Of a DNA stretch of 64,000 bases, positions 57,958-64,000 are shown in pieces (position 1 is the first letter of the stretch; every line of letters begins with the position of its first letter). The position numbers and the translations under genes were made by a program. This DNA comes from Ricinus communis (Eukaryota; Streptophyta; Magnoliopsida; Malpighiales; Euphorbiaceae), in assembly GCF_019578655.1 (NCBI RefSeq), contig NC_063256.1:28444342-28508341 (forward strand), in the 5' to 3' direction. The notes under the pieces were generated by a model. The model saw only the letters and a program-made list of their open reading frames with translations. It was not told the origin of the DNA and did no database searches.

Positions 57958-60387
57958 AAGTGTTTTAAGTGATACATCTTCTGTCAATACTGATTTTGAA
58001 ACTTGTGAAGGTCCTGGAATTTGTACAGGTCCTTGTTGTAACTCAACTTTAAATATTTTATCAAAAGAAATTCTTTCAGATTTTTTTGAATTAATTGACA
58101 AAATAAATGATCCTACAGATAAAGAAAAATATTTTTTAAAATTAAGGGATATTGTTTTACATAATGAGACCCAAAAATCTGATCCTGTACCTTACAATTT
58201 AAAAGAAATTTTTCAAAGATTTGAACCAAAATCTTCTAGAAATTCTACACCAAATATTCATAATTTACAAGAAGAAATTAAAAATAAAAAATAAAAAATT
58301 AATGATTTGAAAAATGAAAATTTAGATTTCAAAAAAAGGATCTTAAAATTGGAACTAAATGGAAAAAATAAAGAAGTTGTTGAATTTACTGAAAACACTA
58401 ATGATTCTCATATTAATAAATTTTTAGCACATATTACCAGAGTAAATTTTTATAAATGGTTTATTTTTATCAGAATTCTTATAAATGACTTTAAATTTGA
58501 GACGATCGCTTTAATTGATTCTGGAGCCGATCAAAATTGTATTAAAAAAGGAATTGTACCTACACAGTTTTTTGAAAAAACAACTGAAAAATTACATACT
58601 GCAGACGGTTCAAGAATGCAAATAAATTACAAGCTCTCCAAAGTTAAAATCTGTAATGATGGATTATGTTTTTACACTTCTTTTATTTTAATTAAAAATC
58701 TTTCAGCCACTGTTATTCTTGGAACTCCGTTTTTAGCCTTGCTTTATCCTTTCTCAGATGACACTCACGGTATTAAAACTAGATTATTAGGAAAAGAAAT
58801 TTATTTTAAATTTATTTTTTCTGAACAAGAAAAAGATATAAATGTTTTAAAGAAAAATTGTGTTTTTAATGATCTGATTAGTCAAAAGAAAAAATAAATT
58901 GCTTTTCTAAATAAAGAAATTTTATCTTTAAAAATTAAAGAAGAATTAGACCTTGATGTGACAAAAGCTAAAATAAAAAATATTGAAAATCTTTTTACAA
59001 ATGACTTATGTGCACCTGTTACAAATGCTTTTTGGAATAGGAAAAAACATGTAATCTCTTTACCTTATGCTAAAGATTTTTCTGAAGATAACATACCGAC
59101 AAGATCACATGCTATACATATAAACGCAGAACTTGAAACCACTGCAGAAAAGAAATTGATGAATTATTACAAAAAGGATTAATTCGTAATTCTAGTTCTC
59201 TTTGGAGCTGCTCTGCTTTTTATGTTTATAATGCAGCTGAAAGAGAACGAGGTGTACCCAGACTTATTATAAATTATAAACCCTTAAATAAAGTTTTAGA
59301 ATGGATCAGATACCCTATACCTAATAAAAGAGATTTATTGAAAAAACTTTACAATTCAAAAATTTATTCAAAGTTTGACATGAAGTCTGATTTTTGGCAA
59401 ATTCAAATTAAAGAAAAAGATCGTTACAAAACTGGTTTCAATGTTCCTTTTGGTCATTATGAATGAAATGTTATGCCGTTTGAACTAGAAAATGCACCAT
59501 CAGAATTCCAAAGAATTATGAATGATATTTTCCATGATCATCAATCATTTACCATTGTTTACATTGATGATATTTTAGTTTTTTCAAATTCATTAGCACA
59601 ACATTTTTCTCATTTGCATAAGTTTTATAATATAATTAAACAGAATGGTTTAGTCGTTTTTGTACCAAAAATGAAATTGTGTTAAACAAAAATCAGATTT
59701 CTTGGACACGAAATTTTTGAAAATAATGTTTTACCAATTTTAAGAGTTTTAGAATTTACTTCTAAATTTCCATATGAGATTAAAGATAAAAATCAACAAC
59801 AAAGATTTTTGGGATGTCTTAATTATGTGTCTGATTTTTTCAAAGACATTAGAATTCTCTGTAAGCCTTTATTCAATCGTCTTAGAAAAAATTCAAAACC
59901 CTGGACACAAGAACATACTCGTGTTGTACAAACCATTAAACAAAAAGTTCATCATTTACCCTGTCTGTCTATTCCTCATCCAGATGCCTTTCTTATAGTT
60001 GAAACAGATGCCTCTGATTTAGGCTTGGGGGTATTTTTAGACAAAAGTTACCTAGTCAAAATACAGAGTCCTTGGTCAGATTCCACTCTGGAGCATGGAA
60101 TGAAACTCAATCTAAATATTCTACTATTAAAAAAGAACTTTTATCAATTGTTTTACAAAATTTGAAGATGATTTAGTTGGAAAATATTTTTTACTCCGTA
60201 TTGATTGTAGTGCTGCTAAAAATATTTTGGAAAAAGATGTTAAAAATTTTATTTCAAAACAAGTTTTTGCGAGATGGCGAGCACTTTTAGGAATATTTGA
60301 TTTCAATATTGAATATATAAAAGGCTCTTCAAATTCTTTACCTGATTTTTTAACAAGAGAATTTCTACAGGGAAAGAAATCAAGCTA
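57958..60387 (+). pseudogene. EPRV-C ORF1 3' half: coat C-terminus, protease, RT, RNase H
   Basis: Starts in the acidic coat tail (SSVNTDFETCEGPGICTG). An in-frame TAA at 58292-58294 precedes a 196-codon frame with protease DSGAD (58517-58531) and VILGTPFLALLYPF. Further stops are TAA 58895-58897, TGA 59464-59466 (Trp in EPRV-B) and TAA 59683-59685. In RT, the motif reads MKSDFWQIQI (Gly to Asp), while YIDD survives in frame 59473-59685. RNase H (59809-60387) has shifts near 60035 and 60155 and ends at TAA 60385-60387. The copy is inactive. Confidence 0.85.
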
Positions 60388-60393
60388 ATCTTT

Positions 60394-60525
60394 ATGGGCA
60401 CTTCTATAAAGAAGAAGTTATCGCCAGCTGATTTTGTGGCTAACAAATCTGGACATTCTTCGTCATTGATTTCTACAAACAGGTTTGAAATTCTTGACAA
60501 AACTCCTTTACCTTCTACAGAGAAT
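60394..60525 (+). pseudogene. EPRV-C ORF2, N-terminal 44 codons only
   Basis: MGTSIKKKLSPADFVANKSG at the expected position six bases after the ORF1 stop. A deletion at about 60525 joins it directly to the leader. Confidence 0.8.
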
Positions 60526-60529
60526 TAAT

Positions 60530-60835
60530 ATTTGGCGGACAATAATCTTTTTCTTTTTGACAAAGTAGCTTAATTATTTATCTTTGTTGTCTTTTGTAAT
60601 AATATCACGGACTCAAGTTTGTTTGAAGTCCGAATGGTATTCTACTTCTTATTATAAATAGATGAAAATTAGTTGTAGAAGGGCACGCTTGAACTATCTT
60701 CCCTACTATCTTTGTAAAATTCTCTCTTCAATAAAACTTTATATTATTCTCTTTCTTTTCTTTTATTACTTATTCTCTTTCTTTTCTTCTATTATTTCTC
60801 TATTATTAAGATCCTGCTCCATTGTCCATCCTTAT
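60530..60835 (+). promoter_or_regulatory. EPRV-C leader with TATA box and poly(A) signal
   Basis: TATAAATA at 60653-60660 and AATAAA at 60730-60735. It ends at gatcctgctcc, just before where the primer-binding site should be, and joins inverted ORF2-end sequence. An inverted copy of the leader lies at 62411-62650. Confidence 0.7.
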
Positions 60836-61392
60836 CATTTTATTTTGTCTTCTTTGTTTTGTCCATTTTTCAAAAAGAAAAGATTCTCGTCCATTTAGTC
60901 AAAAAGAATATCATAATTATCAAGACCATAACAATCGTCTTCATTTTGAGGAGTGTAATTAGGTCCACCAGTGCTTCTAGAGTCTTCATCATCACTGTCT
61001 CCAGAGACTTGTGATAATGCTAGTTCCAAGGCTGCTTTAAACTCTTTCTTTGTAGTATTTCCAGATAATTTTGCTAAAATTTTGCTTTTGTCTGATAAAA
61101 AGTTGAATTGTCCAATTCCTTCTTGAATATAATTTTGATATGCTCCAGAATCAACTAAAGCGATTGTCTCGATTTTAAAATCATTTATAAGAATTCTAAC
61201 AAAAATAAACCATTTATGAAAATTTACTCTGGTAATATGTGCTAAAAATTCATTAATATGAGAATCATTAGTATTTTCAGTAGATTCAGCAATTTCTTTA
61301 TTTTTTCCGTTTAGTTCTAATTTTAAGATTCTTTCTTTGAAATCTAAATTTTCATTTTTCAAATCATTAATTTCTTATTTTATATTTTTAAT
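60836..61392 (-). pseudogene. EPRV-C chimeric frame: protease start fused in frame to ORF2 end
   Basis: On the minus strand a 155-codon frame (61362-60895) begins in the coiled-coil-like segment of ORF1 (KNENLDFKERILKLELNGKN). It passes the protease start (ALVDSGAYQNYIQEGI, Asp of GAD replaced by Tyr) and at about 61112 jumps in frame to the ORF2 C-terminus (GQFNFLSDKSKILAKLSGN ... YGLDNYDILFD). The joint falls in a gaattg-like word shared by both parents. It is a deletion product between two viral genes and unlikely to be functional. Confidence 0.75.
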
Positions 61393-62410
61393 TCAAAAAA
61401 ACTTTTATGAATATTTAAATTCTGTTAAGATTAATGTTCCGTTTTTTATTTGGTTTGAAATTTATTGTAACAATAATAATATAAACTTTCCCTTTAAAAA
61501 TCTTTTTACAAATGATAGAGTTTCTAAAACGTGGAATACAACCGTAGGAAACAAACAAATAATCTCTATTCATCCACCTTTAGAAGAAGTTAAAATAACT
61601 GTTTATGATCAAGAAATAATTGCTTCACCTTTTAAAAAGATAAGCTCTGAAAATGACAACAAACCTCCTTTATTAAAAGATATAAGAAATGTCCAAAATC
61701 AAAATAATTATACAAACCAAATTCTTTTTACAATTGCTTCACAACTTGACAGGATAGAGACATTTAACATAAATAATCAACAAACACCTAGATCAGGTGT
61801 CATACCTATGAAACCTATTTTTCAGCCTCACGAAATTCCTAAACAACAACTAATTAAATTAAATGATAAATATGAAATTTTAAATCAAATAAATTTAAAA
61901 TTATCTAATCTGTCTTTAAAAGATAAACCTTCTGTTAGCATACTTAATTCTGAAAAATCTGAACAAAATGAAAACTTTGAAATTAATGATTTAGAAAGTC
62001 AATTTGTTAATGATACTTTTGAAATAAATAAAATATACAATAAAAGAGGATACGACAAACCAAGAACTAGACACTATTACCCTAGACCTACTCCTCCGGA
62101 TGTTTTATTTGAAGAAAGAGTAAATTTTACTCAAGCAAAATATGATGGAGATTCTGTCTATGAATGGAACCTTGATGGCCTATCTGAATATCAAATTTTA
62201 AATATGTTACAAGAAATGACCATGGCTTGTACTTGAAACCGGATCTGTAAATAACACCGATAAAAAAATTGCTCAAATGTTAATTTCCGGTTTTACTGGA
62301 CAATTAAAAGGCTGGTGGGATAATTACACCTCTCTGGAAGATAAATCAAGAATTTTAAATGCAAGAAAAATAGTCATTAAAACTGAAAATCAAACCTCTG
62401 TTCAAACTGA
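61393..62410 (+). pseudogene. EPRV-C linker and coat protein N-terminal part
   Basis: Open from the left joint to 62236: FYEYLNSVKINVPFFIWFEI, TWNTTVGNKQIISIHPPLEE, NQILFTIASQLDRIE, YYPRPTPPDVLFEERVNF, SVYEWNLDGLSEYQIL. A shift at 62234 (at a site where EPRV-B reads ACTTCGTACAGAGCC) ends it. Coat protein sequence (FTGQLKGWWDNYTSLEDKS) continues in another frame to about 62410, where it meets inverted leader. Confidence 0.8.
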
Positions 62411-62755
62411 TTTAAGAAAGAGAATAAGTAATAAAAGAAAAGAAAGAGAATAATATAAAGTTTTATTGAAGAGAGAATTTTACAAAGATAGTAGGGAAGA
62501 TAGTTCAAGTGTGTCCTTCTACAACTAATTTTTATCTATTTATAATAAGTAGTAGAACACTATTCGGACTTCAAACAAACTTGAGTCCGTGATATTATTA
62601 CAAAAGACAACAAAGATAAATAATTAAGCTACTTTGTCAAAAAGAAAAAGATTCTTGTCTGCCACTTTGTCCATCCTTATCATCTTATTTTGTTTTCTTT
62701 GTTTTGTCCATTTTTCAAAAAGAAAAGATTCTCGTCCATTTAGTCAAAAAGAATA
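62411..62755 (-). promoter_or_regulatory. inverted EPRV-C leader and ORF2 3' end
   Basis: Reverse complement of the leader, with the TATA box (minus) at 62544-62537 and a poly(A) signal near 62460. It is followed by the region around the ORF2 stop (to 62755). With 60530-60835 it forms an inverted pair about 1.6 kb apart, so promoters face each other across 60836-62410. Confidence 0.7.
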
Positions 62756-64000
62756 TCCTACTTTTTTACCTTCCTCTAGACTTTCAACTTTTGAAAATTC
62801 TAAACCTTCTACACACACAACACGTGTTCCAAATCTACAAGGAGTTGATTTTGACAATAGGATTCCACAACCTTTTTATACTGATTCTGCTAACATAGAT
62901 CAAGATAAAAATTTTGATCAACCTGTTTTGTCACCTTCAAGATCAACTATGAAAAATTTTTCAACTTTAAATATGATTTGTACTCCTTTTAAAATAGATA
63001 AACCTTTTTTACGATTCGACTATTATCATATACGAAATAGTGAAAAAGTTTTATGGTTTCAAAATCATTTTTCAAAGGAGGAGAGGGATACTATTCAAGA
63101 AATTTTTTATGAATATTTAAATTCTGTTAATATTAATGTTCCATTTTTTATTTGGTTTGAAATTTATTGTAACAATAATAATATAAACGTTCCCTTTAAA
63201 AATCTTTTTACAAATGATAGAGTTTCTAAAACGTGGAATACAACCGTAGGAAACAAACAAATAATCTTTGTTCATCCACTTTTAGAAGAAGTTAAAATAA
63301 CTGTTCATGATCAAGAAATAATTGCTTCACCTTTTAAAAAGATAAGCTCTAAAAATGACAACAAACCTCCTTTATTAAAAGATATAAGAAATGTCCAAAA
63401 TCAAAATAATTATACAAACCAAATTCTTTTTACAATTGTTTCACAACTTGACAGGATAGAGACATTTAACATAAATAATTAACAAACACCTAGGCCAGGT
63501 GGCATACCTATAAAACCTATTTTTCAGCCTCACGAAATTCCTGAAAAATAACTAATTAAATTAAATGATAAAGATGAAATTTTAAATCAAATAAATTTAA
63601 AATTATCTAATCTGTCTTTAAAAGATAAACCTTTTGTTAGCATGCTTAATTCTGAAAAATCTGAACAAAATGAAAACTTTAAAATTAATGATTTAGAAAG
63701 TCAATTTGTTAATGATACTTTTGAAATAAATAAAATATACAATAAAAGAGGATACGACAAACCAAGAACTAGACACTATTACCCTAGACCTACTCCTCCG
63801 GATGTTTTGTTTGAAGAAAGAGTAAATTTTACTCAAGCAAAATATGATGAAGATTCTGTCTATGAATGGAACCTTGATGGCCTATCTGAATATTAAATTT
63901 TAAATATGTTACAAGAAATGACCATGGCTTGTACTTCGTACAGAGCCAGATCTGTAAATAACACTGATAAAAAAATTGCTCAAATGTTAATTTCCAGTTT
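62756..64000 (+). pseudogene. EPRV-C linker and coat protein, second copy, open at window edge
   Basis: TFLPSSRLSTFENSKPSTHT, SPSRSTMKNFSTLNMIC and YYPRPTPPDVLFEERVNF align with EPRV-B. In-frame TAA stops at 63480-63482, 63549-63551 and 63894-63896 replace Gln codons (CAA) seen in EPRV-B or in the neighbouring EPRV-C block. Sequence past 63897 (TMACTSYRARSVNNTDKKIAQ) is coat protein and continues outside the window. Confidence 0.82.

Larger units (their letters stand above)
57955..64000. mobile_element. EPRV-C: older, rearranged relative of EPRV-B
   Basis: Six blocks: 57958-60525 plus, 60530-60835 plus (leader), 60836-61392 minus, 61393-62410 plus, 62411-62755 minus (leader and ORF2 end), 62756-64000 plus and continuing beyond the window. 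Protein motifs align throughout with EPRV-B, but synonymous and coding changes are frequent and shared among the EPRV-C blocks, so this is a separate, older integration or a sister virus. Stops arise by CAA-to-TAA and TGG-to-TGA changes. Confidence 0.8.

Overview
This window is nuclear DNA from a flowering plant, most likely a eudicot. Four things point to this. There is one intron-bearing host gene with plant splice signals, an SnRK1 (plant SNF1/AMPK) beta subunit. There are plant retroelements primed by initiator tRNA-Met. There are AT-rich non-autonomous Helitrons. There are long blocks of endogenous pararetrovirus (EPRV, family Caulimoviridae). The viral gene order, movement protein - coat protein with CCHC knuckle - aspartic protease - reverse transcriptase - RNase H in ORF1 followed by a separate ORF2, fits the florendovirus/petuvirus group. 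The host species cannot be named from the sequence.

Layout. 1-1232: 5' end of a Ty1/copia retrotransposon on the minus strand (LTR, primer-binding site, gag running off the left edge). 1233-5185: repeat-derived intergenic DNA with an LTR-like stretch near 3.4-3.7 kb. 5186-11111: the SnRK1 beta-subunit gene on the minus strand, four coding exons, with a Mutator-like TIR element in its large third intron. 11112-15944: AT-rich DNA with Helitron copies and the 3' end of a LINE. 15945-26685: EPRV-A, an apparently full-length decayed viral genome sitting in a TA microsatellite and interrupted by a 2.8 kb LTR-like insertion. 26686-27838: nested Helitrons. 27839-54987: EPRV-B, a 27 kb mosaic of at least thirteen blocks in both orientations, including a tandem head-to-tail unit of 7,127 bp and a captured Ty3/gypsy gag fragment. 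54988-57954: a 0.4 kb direct repeat of the left flank, the rest of the Helitron, and AT-rich DNA. 57955-64000: EPRV-C, a more diverged relative of EPRV-B, also rearranged, continuing past the right edge.

How the parts relate. The only host gene with a likely cellular role is the SnRK1 beta subunit, an energy-sensing kinase scaffold. The rest is layered mobile DNA: Helitron inside Helitron, virus inside Helitron or TA repeat, LTR element inside virus. EPRV-C decays through CAA-to-TAA and TGG-to-TGA changes, as expected for methylated, silenced DNA. EPRV-B copies are nearly identical, so recent, and many of their frame breaks fall on CTG/CAG trinucleotides and homopolymers. This suggests that part of their apparent decay is long-read base-calling error at methylated CHG sites rather than biology. 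ORF2 of EPRV-B is intact once (36951-38138), and its pattern is shared with EPRV-A, so it marks a conserved viral protein of unknown function.
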